A stretch of 21,149 nt of DNA from JAWLBW01 sp041687475 (GCA_041687475.1 JAWLBW010000043.1:1-21149); one strand, 5' to 3'; positions 7,711 to 15,062 are shown, numbered from the stretch's first letter. Numbers and translations are program-made. Notes: a model not told the origin generated them from the sequence alone.

Positions 7711-9239
7711 CAGAAGATTCCCCTTACGAAAACGCCCGCCAGGAATCGGTCGTACGCGTACGGGTCTTCGGCCAGATTCCGGCTGTAGCCCGCGCTCACG
7801 TCGATTTCCAGGTGGCTGAACAGGAGGTAACCCAGCCCCGCGTCGCCCGTTACCAGCACGTCGGCCGGCCGCACGTCGTTTTCGGTATACATGCGGTAGG
7901 CCCCGAACACACCGGCATCGGCATACAGGCCGGCTACGAGGTTCAGGCGACCGTTCAGGCCCACCCGGGGTCCGTGCCAGGGCTGACCGCCACCGAGTTC
8001 GACATCGCTCACGTCCTTGACGACATATTCGGCAAAGGCCCCGAACGCGTCGAGCCTATCGTCGAGCACCCAGTAACCCGCAACGCCGCCGCCGTACACG
8101 AAACCACTGTCGAACGAGTCAAGCGGCGCCACCGCCGCGACATCGGAAAGGTCCTGATACTGGAAAATACCGTAGAGCTTCGAGGCCGTGCGGGGCGAAT
8201 GGTAAATCAACAGGCGCGGGTAAACGCTGTGCGTCAGATCGTGTGTTTCGTCGGCCAGGGTGCCGTAATGAAAGGCGTACTCGAGACCGGGTTCGAGCGA
8301 GTAGGTGTCCTGCGGAAGGTACAGCGCGCCGTCGACGAAAAGGCTGTAGCTGCCGAAATTGAAATCGGAAGTCTGGCGCGTGTCGCCGTCGGGAATTTTG
8401 GCGCTGACCGTCTGCCCGTGGTTGATGTCGGCGCCGAAAGCCAGGAAAAAGTCGTCGCCCACTTCGGGACGAGCCCAGGCCGATGCCGCGAAGATCAGCC
8501 GCTGGCCGCCGTAGCGGGCCGCATCGTTGTCGTTGTTCAACAGCATGTTCGTGTCATGCTGAAAGCCGATGGCCGCGTCTACGTTATACCAGCGCTCGAG
8601 TTCGTCGCGGCGCTGGGCCAGATCGATGAAGCTGCGAATCTGCTCGGCAAAAGGCCCGCGCTTGCCGCTTTCCAACGCGGCTTCGAACTCACGTACCGCC
8701 TCGGGGGGATTATCGGCGAAGTTGAGCGCGCCCTGGGTGTAATGGAAAACCGGCCGAACCGCCGGTTCGGGGCTTGCAGCCCGCTTGAGAGCATCGAGAC
8801 CTTCGGCGCGCTGTCCGAGCGCAAGCAGCGTTTCACCGAGCCAGAGAAAGCCCAAGGCATCCTGCGGTCGCCGGCTTGTGTAGGTGCGCAGCTGTTCGAG
8901 CGCGCGCTCGTTTTCGCCGGCCAGGTGCAGCGTGCGTCCGAGTGTCAGTCGGTAGTCGGGAATGCGGGTCGAAACCTCGGGCGGCAGGGCCTCGAGCAGC
9001 TCGATGGCCTTGTCGTACCTTCCGCTTCGCTCTGCGGCCACGCCCGCCAGATACCCCAGTCGCGGGTCGTCGGGCGCGCGCGAGCGGGCATCTATCAACA
9101 GGTTGTACGCATCCGAGGCCTGCCCTCTACCCAGCATCAACTGGGCATTGGCGAGAAGCCACTCGGTTTCGCTTGCCGCGGCGCTTCCGGCCAACAGCAG
9201 CGTGAATATAAACGCAGAGATTATCGAGCGCTTGGTCAT
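7710..9239 (-). CDS. Outer-membrane protein: TPR domain plus C-terminal beta-barrel
   Basis: A 509-residue protein with signal peptide MTKRSIISAFIFTLLLAG and likely cleavage after the Ala run near residue 22. Residues of about 25-215 are TPR-like helices (ANAQLMLGRGQASDAYNLL, YLAGVAAERSGRYDKAIELL, LGRTLHLAGENERALEQL, LWLGETLLALGQRAEGLDAL). From about residue 217 the sequence alternates aromatic and polar residues in many short strands, starting with a VDAAIGFQHDTNMLLNN motif like the first strand of TPR-barrel outer-membrane proteins, and ends in phenylalanine. This plan is shared by Slam-type surface lipoprotein exporters and polysaccharide exporters such as PgaA/BcsC/PelB; sequence alone does not say which. 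It is the first gene of an operon with FecR and lipoprotein genes. The ATG at 9239 has no ribosome binding site and lies about five bases from the predicted transcription start. Confidence 0.8.
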   Translation of the reverse strand: MTKRSIISAFIFTLLLAGSAAASETEWLLANAQLMLGRGQASDAYNLLIDARSRAPDDPRLGYLAGVAAERSGRYDKAIELLEALPPEVSTRIPDYRLTLGRTLHLAGENERALEQLRTYTSRRPQDALGFLWLGETLLALGQRAEGLDALKRAASPEPAVRPVFHYTQGALNFADNPPEAVREFEAALESGKRGPFAEQIRSFIDLAQRRDELERWYNVDAAIGFQHDTNMLLNNDNDAARYGGQRLIFAASAWARPEVGDDFFLAFGADINHGQTVSAKIPDGDTRQTSDFNFGSYSLFVDGALYLPQDTYSLEPGLEYAFHYGTLADETHDLTHSVYPRLLIYHSPRTASKLYGIFQYQDLSDVAAVAPLDSFDSGFVYGGGVAGYWVLDDRLDAFGAFAEYVVKDVSDVELGGGQPWHGPRVGLNGRLNLVAGLYADAGVFGAYRMYTENDVRPADVLVTGDAGLGYLLFSHLEIDVSAGYSRNLAEDPYAYDRFLAGVFVRGIF

Positions 9240-9250
9240 GAGTACCGCAC

Positions 9251-9279
9251 AGCTTAGCAACCGACTTTTCGGGTGTCAA
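9251..9279 (-). promoter_or_regulatory. Promoter of the TPR-barrel/FecR/lipoprotein operon
   Basis: On the minus strand, a consensus TTGACA (9279-9274), 17 bases, then TAAGCT (9256-9251). The predicted start near 9244 leaves only about five bases before the ATG at 9239, implying a leaderless or almost leaderless message. Confidence 0.55.
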
Positions 9280-9286
9280 GCAAGAC

Positions 9287-9310
9287 GGGGCATGGTTGCG
9301 CCCGTGCCCC
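9287..9310. other. Strong hairpin upstream of the operon promoter
   Basis: GGGGCATGG (9287-9295) pairs with CCGTGCCCC (9302-9310), with one T-G wobble and a six-base loop. It sits between the upstream terminator and the -35 box. No U-tract follows on either strand. It may be a protein-binding inverted repeat or an extra insulating structure. Confidence 0.35.
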
Positions 9311-9334
9311 GGAAACCGTGCAGAGACCCTGATC

Positions 9335-9365
9335 AAAAAAGGGGCACAGTCGGTTGACGGAGCCC
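9335..9365 (-). terminator. Rho-independent terminator of the 77-residue lipoprotein gene
   Basis: On the minus strand GGGGC and GCCCC arms (9365-9361 and 9345-9341), with a short GTC/GAC inner pairing, are followed by six T residues (A-run at 9335-9340 on the plus strand). It lies about 26 bases after the stop at 9392. Confidence 0.65.
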
Positions 9366-9391
9366 CGAAAACTGAAAGGTATGTAGACGCC

Positions 9392-9625
9392 TCAGGGCGT
9401 CTGTGCAGCGCCCGTTGCGTCGGCAGGCGCGGTTGCCGCAGCAGGCGCAGTCGACTCGGCCGGTGCGGTCGCTTCAGTCGGCGCCGTGCCTTCACCCGGC
9501 GCTTCGGCAATCGGCTCCGCTTCATCCTGCCCCTGCTGCCCCGGGCGCTCTTCCTGCCGTTGGCAACCTGTTAGGAACAAGGTAGAGGCCAGAACGGCAA
9601 GCACGACGAAACGTAATCGATACAT
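9392..9625 (-). CDS. Small Ala/Thr/Pro-rich lipoprotein
   Basis: A 77-residue protein starting at the ATG at 9625, with AGGAG eight bases upstream. The leader is hydrophobic and ends in the lipobox FLTGC, so Cys 21 is probably lipidated. The mature part is low complexity: a Gln/Glu-rich start, then units of the TAPAxA type (TAPTEA, TAPAES, TAPAAA, TAPADA). There is no folded domain, which suggests a flexible envelope spacer or tether. It has its own promoter-like pair and terminator, so it appears to be a single-gene unit. The function is unknown. Confidence 0.75.
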   Translation of the reverse strand: MYRLRFVVLAVLASTLFLTGCQRQEERPGQQGQDEAEPIAEAPGEGTAPTEATAPAESTAPAAATAPADATGAAQTP

Positions 9626-9692
9626 CTGAATCTCCTTCCGGCCCAACGACCGCCGACGGCGGGAACGTGGCCCATTACTGGAATTCAGAAGT

Positions 9693-9722
9693 ACGCTAGC
9701 ACCTTTTTCCGGTGCCTGACAA
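9693..9722 (-). promoter_or_regulatory. Candidate promoter of the small lipoprotein gene
   Basis: On the minus strand TTGTCA (9722-9717), 18 bases, then TAGCGT (9698-9693) preceded by TGC (extended -10 style). The predicted start near 9686 gives a leader of about 60 bases. Confidence 0.4.
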
Positions 9723-9740
9723 CGGGGGTCGCGCGGTGCT

Positions 9741-9863
9741 TCAGCGCTTTTTCTTGGAGCCGGCGGCGGCAATGGCCTCGCGCACGCGAGCCTTCAGACG
9801 TTCTTCACGACGTTTACGGCGAGCCCTGAGCTGTACCTTACGCTTGTTTCTCGAATTACCCAT
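9741..9863 (-). CDS. Conserved-looking 40-residue highly basic protein
   Basis: A short gene beginning MGNSRNKRKVQLRARRKRR and ending GSKKKR. About half of the residues are Arg or Lys, with an alternating basic/acidic helical middle (REERLKARVREAI). GGAG lies about ten bases before the ATG, and a near-consensus promoter precedes it, which supports a real gene. Its composition suggests an RNA-, ribosome- or nucleoid-binding role, as for small basic ribosomal proteins, but it matches no ribosomal protein I recognise. It is transcribed divergently from trxB. Confidence 0.7.
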   Translation of the reverse strand: MGNSRNKRKVQLRARRKRREERLKARVREAIAAAGSKKKR

Positions 9864-9886
9864 TTCGTATATCTCCGAAAACCTTC

Positions 9887-9916
9887 AGTATAGATGCCCC
9901 ATACATGCTGCGTCAA
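9887..9916 (-). promoter_or_regulatory. Sigma-70-like promoter of the 40-residue basic protein
   Basis: On the minus strand TTGACG (9916-9911), 18 bases, then TATACT (9892-9887): one mismatch from consensus in each box except a second in the -10. The predicted start near 9880 leaves about 17 bases of leader with the GGAG site. Confidence 0.65.
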
Positions 9917-10002
9917 GACTTCGGACGGCCGGGTAGCCGCCACCCTGCGCATGGGCGGAAAACTTTTGTCGCCGCGCCGTGTGTCTCTCGGTCTGCAACC
10001 GT

Positions 10003-10008
10003 TATAAT
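10003..10008 (+). promoter_or_regulatory. -10 element of the trxB promoter
   Basis: A perfect TATAAT at 10003-10008, with no convincing -35 box 16-18 bases upstream. The predicted start near 10015 leaves a leader of about 22 bases that holds the AGGGAG ribosome binding site. The missing -35 may mean activator dependence. Confidence 0.5.
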
Positions 10009-10036
10009 GTTATTTTTCTTCAAGGGAGACATCGTT

Positions 10037-10987
10037 ATGGCCGTACACCAGTCGGACGTGCTGATTATCGGGTCGGGGCCTGCCGGTCTGACCGCCGCGG
10101 TTTACTCTGCCCGCGCCAACCTGAACGTCATCGTGCTCGAAGGTATTCAGCCGGGCGGCCAGCTCACGACCACCACCGAAGTCGAAAACTTTCCCGGTTT
10201 TTCGAACGGCATCATGGGGCCCGCGCTCATGGACGAAATGCGCCAGCAGGCCGAACGTTTCGGCGCCCGCCTGATGGTGCGCCATGTCGACAAGGTCGAG
10301 CTTACCGAGCAGCCCCTGCGCATCTACGCCGACGACGATGTCTTCGAAACGCGCAGCCTGATCATCGCCAGCGGCGCCTCGGCGCGCCTGCTCGGTCTGG
10401 AAACCGAAAAGACCCTCATGGGTTACGGTGTTTCGACCTGCGCCACCTGCGACGGCGCATTTTTCCGTGGTAAGGCGGTCGCCGTGGTGGGCGGCGGCGA
10501 CAGCGCGATGGAAGAAGCCACCTTCCTCACCAAATTCGCCTCGAAGGTGTACGTCATTCATCGCCGCGACACCCTGCGCGCCAGCAAGATCATGCAGGAT
10601 AAGGCCTTCGCCAACGACAAAATCGAGTTCGTGTGGGACTCGAGCCCCGAAGAGGTGCTGGGCGATCGCGAGCAGACGGGCGTAACCGGCGTCAGGGTCG
10701 CGAACCTGAAGACGGGAGAGAAGAAGGACATCGCCGTCGACGGTGTCTTCATCGCCATCGGCCACATTCCCAACACCTCGATTTTCAAGGGCCAGGTCGA
10801 AATGGACGAAGCGGGCTACATTCTGACCCGCGACGGCACCCGTACCAACCTGCCGGGCGTCTTCGCCGCCGGCGACGTGCAGGACAACCGCTACCGCCAG
10901 GCAATCACGGCCGCCGGTAGCGGCTGCATGGCCGCCATCGACGCCGAACGCCACCTCGAAGGCATTGCCGACGTACACTCGGAGTAA
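10037..10987 (+). CDS. trxB: Thioredoxin reductase (NADPH)
   Basis: A 316-residue FAD enzyme that passes electrons from NADPH to thioredoxin in the cytoplasm. All key motifs are visible: the FAD-binding GSGPAG near the N-terminus (VLIIGSGPAGLTAAVYSARA), the redox-active pair Cys 135 and Cys 138 (CATCDGAFF), the NADPH-binding GGGDSAMEEA, HRRD for the NADP phosphate, and the second FAD motif GVFAAGDV near the C-terminus. Length equals that of the bacterial low-molecular-weight enzymes. The ATG at 10037 is chosen because AGGGAG precedes it by eight bases and because a perfect -10 box lies just upstream; the longer open frame upstream is not supported. It appears to be transcribed alone. Confidence 0.97.
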   Translation: MAVHQSDVLIIGSGPAGLTAAVYSARANLNVIVLEGIQPGGQLTTTTEVENFPGFSNGIMGPALMDEMRQQAERFGARLMVRHVDKVELTEQPLRIYADDDVFETRSLIIASGASARLLGLETEKTLMGYGVSTCATCDGAFFRGKAVAVVGGGDSAMEEATFLTKFASKVYVIHRRDTLRASKIMQDKAFANDKIEFVWDSSPEEVLGDREQTGVTGVRVANLKTGEKKDIAVDGVFIAIGHIPNTSIFKGQVEMDEAGYILTRDGTRTNLPGVFAAGDVQDNRYRQAITAAGSGCMAAIDAERHLEGIADVHSE

Positions 10988-11068
10988 AACGGGCGCGACC
11001 CCGTTCCCAGGTCCGCGGAAGGCTTCGTTCCTTCCGTGCGCCCACTCCTATGGCATTCGGTGCCTTCT

Positions 11069-11079
11069 CCTGTTATGAT
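11069..11079 (+). promoter_or_regulatory. Extended -10 promoter of the cNMP-binding operon
   Basis: TGT then TATGAT (11071-11079) forms a TGn extended -10, with a weak TGGCAT at 11051-11056 as possible -35. The predicted start near 11086 leaves about 20 bases before the ATG at 11106. Confidence 0.4.
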
Positions 11080-11105
11080 CTGGGCACCTATCGCCGGGTG
11101 AAGCA

Positions 11106-11579
11106 ATGGCTGACTTGAGTGTCGATCTTCTGAAAAAGGTATATCTCTTCCAGGACCTGACGGGCAAGGAGCTCGAGCAGGTCATCGGTATCTGCGAGGA
11201 AGAGACGTTTCCCGAAGAAGCACTGATTGTGCGCGAGGGCGAATCAGGACAGAAAATGTACCTGATCATCGAAGGCCGCGTACGCATTCAGAAAAACATC
11301 AAGGGCATCGGCAACGAGGCGCTTGCCGTACTGAGTCCGGGCGATTTTTTCGGCGAGATGGCTCTCGTCGACGACATCGAACGGTCGGCCGATGTAGTCG
11401 CGCACGAAGGCCCGGCAAGGGTTCTTTCGCTCGACAACGAGAAGTTCGAGAGCCTGCTTTTCCTGAACAAGGAGCTTGCGCACACCGTGCTCTGGGCCTT
11501 TGTACGCACGCTGTCACGCCGTCTGCGGGAAACCAATGAAAAACTTCGCGGATTCTTTGCCATGTCGGGGGGCTTTTAA
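11106..11579 (+). CDS. Single-domain cyclic nucleotide-binding protein
   Basis: A 157-residue protein consisting of one CRP/PKA-type cNMP-binding domain (about residues 12-125) and a helical tail. The phosphate-binding cassette is intact: GDFFGEMALVDDIERSADV at 79-97, with Glu 84 for the ribose and Arg 93 for the phosphate. There is no helix-turn-helix domain, so it is not a CRP-like transcription factor. It may act by protein-protein contact. The tail (VRTLSRRLRETNEKLRGFF) could form a coiled coil. It is the first gene of an apparent operon: the next gene starts 44 bases inside it. Confidence 0.85.
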   Translation: MADLSVDLLKKVYLFQDLTGKELEQVIGICEEETFPEEALIVREGESGQKMYLIIEGRVRIQKNIKGIGNEALAVLSPGDFFGEMALVDDIERSADVVAHEGPARVLSLDNEKFESLLFLNKELAHTVLWAFVRTLSRRLRETNEKLRGFFAMSGGF

Positions 11580-12865
11580 GCGCCTCGCGGCACCCCTGCT
11601 GCTGGTTTTCGCCACGGCCTGCGCCACGAGCGACGACGGCTCGCTGAGCTGCGGCGCCGACCAGGTCGAACGCGACGGTCGTTGCATATGCGCGACGACC
11701 GGCAAGTTGCCCGTCGACGGAGTATGCGTGACCCAGACCGGGCTTCCGCCGCTGAAGAGCGTGCTGGTCGACGGCGGCGGCGACACGGGCAACGGCATCG
11801 GCCTCGACCTCGACGCCGACGATTACCCCCACATGGCCTACTACGAAGCCAACAACGGCGACCTGCGTTACGCCACCGTCTCGGCGCGCACGGGCAAGTG
11901 GGTCATCGAAACCATCGACCGCGTGGGCGACGTCGGCCGCTACCCCGCGCTTTCCGTATACGGCCCCGAAGGTTCGCAGCAGCCGGTCGTCGTTTACCAC
12001 GACGTCGAACAGGGAGCCTTGAAGGGCGCCATTCGCTCCGACGGAACGTGGAAGACCCGCTTTCTCGACCCCCGCAACGACGACGGCTCGAGCTACAAGA
12101 TCGGCACCTACACCAGCATCGTCGTATCCGAAGAAGACGACTCGGTCGCGCACATCGCCTACATCGACGAGCAGAATGCCGACCTGATGTACCTGCAGTG
12201 GAACCTTACCTCGGGCGACATCCTGGTTTCCGAGCAGGCCGACCCCGGTTTCGATACCATAGAAGGCATTCCCTACGGCAGCGGCCTCATCGGCGAGCAC
12301 ACCAGCATCGCCCTCGCCCCCGAGGGGCGCCCCGTCATTGCCTACCGCGACGTGAAGCTCGGCGACCTGAAGGTGGCCGTGCGCGGCGACGACGGCACGT
12401 GGAGCCGCACCTTCGTCGACAACGATCCCTTCACCGAGGTGAACTACGGCGACATGGGTCGTTTCGCCTCCATCGGCGTCGACGGCATCGGCAACTACCA
12501 CGTCGCCTACCTGAACAACAGCGACAAGGATCTGCGCTACGCCCACTTCGACGGCTCTGATTGGGCCATTGAAACCGTCGTGCGCGGCGGCGTGGGCGGG
12601 CACATCTCGCTCTCGCTGCGCAAGGACCGCACCCCCATGGTCGCCTACTTCGACAATGGGCGGGGCTCGGCGGCNNNNNNNNNNGGCGATCGCCCACCGC
12701 CGCCGCGACGGCCGCTGGCACATCGAACACGTGGCCACCGCGGGCATTTCGGGCCTCTATGCCCGGCTTCACATGACGCGTGAGGGCTGGCCCGCCCTGG
12801 CCTGGCAGGATTTCATGAAGCGACAGGTCTTCTTCGACTACATTACCTGGGTCGTCTTTCCGTGA
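11536..12865 (+). CDS. Lipoprotein with seven propeller-like repeats (frame broken by assembly gap)
   Basis: A lipoprotein (leader ending FATAC, probable lipid Cys 29), with a short Cys-rich segment (LSCGADQVERDGRCIC) and then repeats built around a [HV]-[MIV]-A-Y-x-D-x(3-5)-D-L-x-x-A core followed by a G-x-W segment. I count seven: HMAYYEANNGDLRYA, VVVYHDVEQGALKGA, HIAYIDEQNADLMYL, VIAYRDVKLGDLKVA, HVAYLNNSDKDLRYA, MVAYFDNG (cut by the gap) and ALAWQDFMKRQVFF. Seven repeats suggest a closed seven-bladed beta-propeller. The run of N at 12675-12684 shifts the frame: downstream the protein continues one frame over to a TGA at 12863-12865. The gene overlaps the cNMP gene by 44 bases and shares GTGA with the heptose gene, so it is part of that operon. 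The ligand is unknown. Confidence 0.8.
12675..12684. other. Assembly gap (10 N) that breaks a reading frame
   Basis: Ten unknown bases in the propeller lipoprotein. The frame on the right continues the same protein only if the true length is a multiple of three. Flanks are very GC-rich (CGGCGGC and CGCCGCCGCGACGG), a probable reason for the gap. Confidence 0.99.
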
Positions 12866-13371
12866 GCGCCGGCGACAAGGTTCTCGACTGGTCGCAGGCC
12901 AGGGAGCGCTGTCTCGGGTGGAAAGCCGATCGACGGAAAATCGTTTTCACCAACGGTTGCTTCGACATTCTGCATCCGGGCCACGTCGACCTGCTCGAAA
13001 AAGCCCGGGCCCTGGGCGATGTGCTTGTCGTGGGCCTGAACGACGACGATTCGGTACGGCGGTTGAAAGGCCCCTCGCGTCCGGTCAATGAGGCCGCCGA
13101 CAGGGCTTTCGTGCTGGGCGGCCTGCAGGCCGTCGACGCCGTCGTCGTCTTCGAAGAAGACACGCCGCTTGCGCTCATCGAGTGGCTCGTGCCCAACGTA
13201 CTGGTCAAGGGAGGCGATTATTCGGAGGCTACGATTGTGGGGGCACCGTTCGTGCGGGCGCACGGCGGCGACGTGGTTGTCGTACCCCTGGTAGAAGGAA
13301 AAGCCACGACGGCGGTCGTGGAAAGAATTCGCTCGGAACGCGGCTCGACGCCCGCCGCGTCCACCCGTTGA
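12862..13371 (+). CDS. hldC: D-glycero-beta-D-manno-heptose 1-phosphate adenylyltransferase (RfaE2/HldC type)
   Basis: A 169-residue cytidylyltransferase-fold enzyme that would activate heptose 1-phosphate with ATP to give ADP-heptose for the LPS inner core. The nucleotide-binding motif is HPGH (38-41) in NGCFDILHPGHVDLL. RLKGPSRPV and the later VKGGDY are typical of the RfaE2 domain. It corresponds to the second half of bifunctional HldE; the kinase half is not in the window and is presumably encoded elsewhere. The start is GTG at 12862, overlapping the TGA of the preceding lipoprotein gene, so translation is coupled. This supports a Gram-negative with heptose-containing LPS. Confidence 0.92.
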   Translation: MSAGDKVLDWSQARERCLGWKADRRKIVFTNGCFDILHPGHVDLLEKARALGDVLVVGLNDDDSVRRLKGPSRPVNEAADRAFVLGGLQAVDAVVVFEEDTPLALIEWLVPNVLVKGGDYSEATIVGAPFVRAHGGDVVVVPLVEGKATTAVVERIRSERGSTPAASTR

Positions 13372-13375
13372 GCGG

Positions 13376-13404
13376 TTGACACACTTTCTCCTTCTTTGTT
13401 AGAT
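13376..13404 (+). promoter_or_regulatory. Sigma-70-like promoter of the PilZ-AMIN fusion gene
   Basis: TTGACA at 13376-13381, 17 bases, then TTAGAT at 13399-13404. The predicted start near 13411 gives a 22-base leader. No ribosome binding site is seen before the ATG at 13433. Confidence 0.65.
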
Positions 13405-13432
13405 TGAACGGCGTTTTCTCAGTATTTTCGAC

Positions 13433-14995
13433 ATGTTAAAGTTCGCCCTCCAATACGACTCGATCGCCGGATTCGTGCACGAATTTCCGGAAAAGATCGC
13501 AACGAAAGGCCTGTTTCTGAAAACGGCCAAGCCAGCCGAAACCGGCGGCCGGGTCGGTCTGCTCTTCAAGTTCAAGACCGATGCCGAAACCTTCACCGCC
13601 ACCGGTGATATTACCTGGATCGACGACTCCGAACTGGCCGCCAGCGGAAAGCGGGGCCTCGTCATCAAGAACATTCAGCTCGACGCTCCGAGCAAGCAGC
13701 TCTTCAACCAGTACCTGAAGGCCGAACTGGCAGGTCCTGAAACGGTGGTGGCTACCGCTCCGGCCCCCGCGCCCAAGGCTGTTCGCCCGGCTGCGGCCCC
13801 TGCCCCCGCTGCTCCCCAGCCCGTATACGCCGCCCCCCGGAAATCCCGCTGGGGCCTCTGGCTCACCCTCGTGCTGCTGGTACTCGGCGGCGCCGGGTTT
13901 GCAGCCTGGTACCTCGAATTCGGCGGCAAGGACATTATCGCCAACCTGGGCGTCGAATACCGCGACGGCCGCGTTACCCGCATCGACCAGGTCGAAGGCA
14001 CCTTCAGCATGGGCCTGGTGAACCAGCGCTCATCCGACTGGCATGTCGTCGTCGGACCCCAGACACAGTGGATCGGCGTGCGCAGCCTGCGCGAGCTCAG
14101 GGTGGGCGATCGCATCGGCCTGCGCTACAAGGCCCGCGAAGGGGCTTACGACGCCCGCCAGGTTACCGTCAAGGAACGCCTGGTCACCGGTACCGTGGGC
14201 GGCCTGGTCGACAAAACGAAGGGGCTCCTGCGCATCGAAGATTCGAAGATTGCCGGGTCGTTCGTCGAGCTTACCAGCGAATTCAACGACAACGCCAAGG
14301 CGCTGCTGGCCAAGCTTCGACCCGGCGACAAGGTCGAGGCGGTATATGCCGTCGGCCAGGACGGTCAGAACGCGGTTCGCAACCTTGTCGTGACCAGCCG
14401 TGAGGCTGCAGGCCGCATATCCGAAATCGACCCTGCCGCGCGCACGTTCACGATGGAGGCCGCCGACGGCGAGCTTCTCTCGCTTACGGGCACCGCCCAG
14501 ACCGCCATCGCCCAGGCCGACGATTGGAAGGCCTTTGGCGCGCAGGATACGGTACGCGTCCGGTACTCGCCCGAAGACGGTCTCGTGCAGGAGCTCGAGC
14601 TGGTCGAAAAATACGTCGCCCCCGCGCCGAAACCGACTCCGAAGCCCAAACCCAAACCGAAACCCAAGCCGCTGCCCCCGGTAGCGCTGCGCGACATTCT
14701 GCACAGCGCCGATGCGGTCGTGGCCCGTTTTGCACTCGATTTCAACCGACGGGCCGCTCATGAAGCGCCCGTACTGATCGAAAACCCGCGTCGAATCATG
14801 CTGCGTATTCCCGATGCGAAGAGCGAATATCGACGCAGCGAGCTTTTTCTCAGTAAGGGGCCTCTTCGCACCCTGCGCATCGAAGAGCAGGGCGGCGACC
14901 TCGTGTTGACGTTTCTCGTCGCCGACGGAGTTACTCCTCGCTACAGCTTCGAGACCGAAGGCAACCGGCTGATTGCCCTGATCTTCAAGCAGTAA
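13433..14995 (+). CDS. PilZ-like / TM / triple beta-repeat / AMIN-like trans-envelope protein
   Basis: A 520-residue multidomain protein. Residues 1-95 look like a PilZ-type domain of the myxobacterial sort (ATKGLFLKT, TGDITWIDDSEL), but the RxxxR c-di-GMP motif is not visible. An Ala/Pro-rich linker leads to one membrane helix at about 141-160 (GLWLTLVLLVLGGAGFAAWY). Three related beta-repeats follow at about 178-248, 252-320 and 327-392, each with a G-x-V/I-x-x-ID start and a G-D-x-V/I-x-x-x-Y element, like tandem DUF5666-type modules. A Lys-Pro linker (PKPKPKPKPKP) then leads to a C-terminal domain (about 418-520) like AMIN, which targets envelope proteins to peptidoglycan or the cell pole. 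The N-terminus is probably cytoplasmic and the rest periplasmic. The link to c-di-GMP is inference. Confidence 0.75.
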   Translation: MLKFALQYDSIAGFVHEFPEKIATKGLFLKTAKPAETGGRVGLLFKFKTDAETFTATGDITWIDDSELAASGKRGLVIKNIQLDAPSKQLFNQYLKAELAGPETVVATAPAPAPKAVRPAAAPAPAAPQPVYAAPRKSRWGLWLTLVLLVLGGAGFAAWYLEFGGKDIIANLGVEYRDGRVTRIDQVEGTFSMGLVNQRSSDWHVVVGPQTQWIGVRSLRELRVGDRIGLRYKAREGAYDARQVTVKERLVTGTVGGLVDKTKGLLRIEDSKIAGSFVELTSEFNDNAKALLAKLRPGDKVEAVYAVGQDGQNAVRNLVVTSREAAGRISEIDPAARTFTMEAADGELLSLTGTAQTAIAQADDWKAFGAQDTVRVRYSPEDGLVQELELVEKYVAPAPKPTPKPKPKPKPKPLPPVALRDILHSADAVVARFALDFNRRAAHEAPVLIENPRRIMLRIPDAKSEYRRSELFLSKGPLRTLRIEEQGGDLVLTFLVADGVTPRYSFETEGNRLIALIFKQ

Positions 14996-15011
14996 ATCTT
15001 TGTATCGAAAG

Positions 15012-15036
15012 GGCCGTGCGCCGCACGGCCTTTTTT
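15012..15036 (+). terminator. Rho-independent terminator of the PilZ-AMIN gene
   Basis: GGCCGTG and CACGGCC arms around a five-base loop (stem extendable to nine pairs), followed by six T residues at 15031-15036. It starts 17 bases after the stop codon and sits between this gene and the barrel gene, so the latter may depend on read-through or its own promoter. Confidence 0.9.
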
Positions 15037-15062
15037 CTGCCCTCCAAGCGGAGCCCTTCGCC

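Noticed and set aside
7698..9257. 519-residue plus-strand frame opposite the TPR-barrel gene
   Set aside because: The opposite strand has a signal peptide, TPRs and a barrel; this frame has no recognisable domain.
11014..11036. Hairpin (CGGAAGG/CCTTCCG) after trxB as a terminator
   Set aside because: Seven-pair stem with a seven-base loop but no U-tract; too weak to call.
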